This document shows positions 63,738 through 64,000 of a DNA stretch of 64,000 nt, one piece after another. The notes below the pieces were generated by a model. The model saw only the letters and a list, made by a program, of their open reading frames with translations, ran no database searches and was not told the origin of the DNA. Within the stretch, counting starts at the first letter, position 1, and each line of letters begins with the position of its first letter. Location of the stretch: NCBI RefSeq assembly GCF_026151205.1, contig NC_087074.1:3286001-3350000 (forward strand), in the 5' to 3' direction. The position numbers and the translations under genes were made by a program. The DNA is from Bolinopsis microptera. Taxonomy: Eukaryota; Ctenophora; Tentaculata; Lobata; Bolinopsidae.

Positions 63738-64000
63738 TTCCTAGTTTATGAGGTTTAAGTTATCGTACTGCTATTACTGTATTAAAAGTAAACGTTCTGT
63801 CTTATATCTCATGCAATGTCACACAAGCTAAAAAAAAAATTCAAAGAAATTTAAATTCCACAGATGCAGATGTACCTAAAATTGTTACAAACTGCTATTT
63901 TGGGTTATATGATGTCGATTGTGAAAGTCGAATTATACGCCATAGTTGATCATTCACTTGTCAGGTGTGTTTTCTTTAAATTTAGCTAAACAACTAATGA
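63738..64000. other. Upstream flank of the DBHS gene
   Basis: AT-rich, with no feature recognised apart from the acceptor-like AACTAG just upstream of the DBHS start. Confidence 0.4.

Overview
The window is nuclear DNA from an animal: AT-rich, with introns, and densely populated by repeats. Ciliary genes (DNAAF3, a TTC23-like gene), a BCL7 homologue, a DBHS-type RNA-binding protein and CCCTAA telomere-like tracts point to a ciliated metazoan. The exons predicted here join in phase and give near full-length proteins. Ten of the eleven complete gene starts have a splice-acceptor-like YAG 0 to 9 bases upstream of the ATG. That fits either 5'UTR introns or spliced-leader trans-splicing, which is known in ctenophores, hydrozoans, flatworms, rotifers, tunicates and others. 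I cannot fix the phylum; a non-bilaterian or other marine invertebrate is a low-confidence guess.

Layout, + strand. 1-17114: a carboxypeptidase D-like locus with two M14 modules, the second ending in a transmembrane helix. Its 9.9 kb intron (6511-16450) holds two intronless same-strand genes (a PAN/Sushi-like membrane protein and a PIM-like kinase) plus two nested, G-tract-ended transposons loaded with CT-rich and telomere-like satellite. 17115-22950: a repeat zone with two large foldback palindromes. 22949-26711: a TTC23-like TPR gene with a hAT-like non-autonomous element in its last intron. 27279-33773: DNAAF3, with a 5'-truncated LINE in intron 3.

Layout, - strand. 34559-45823 is a head-to-tail run of five genes: RTCB, BCL7, two small single-helix proteins and NAA40, with only 346-457 bp between consecutive coding regions. 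58810-63737 is a NONO/PSPC1-like DBHS gene. A single-exon shugoshin lies on + at 48957-49838. 49839-58809 is a 9 kb stretch in which I find no gene, only repeat debris.

The most unusual theme is the relationship of tandem repeats to splice sites. The last RTCB intron consists largely of a 21-bp unit that starts with GT, contains TACTAAC, ends with AG and copies the real exon/intron junction. A second RTCB intron carries tandem copies of its own acceptor, and several other introns have minisatellites starting at the donor. The second theme is transposons that carry internal satellites between clean terminal inverted repeats and target-site duplications.
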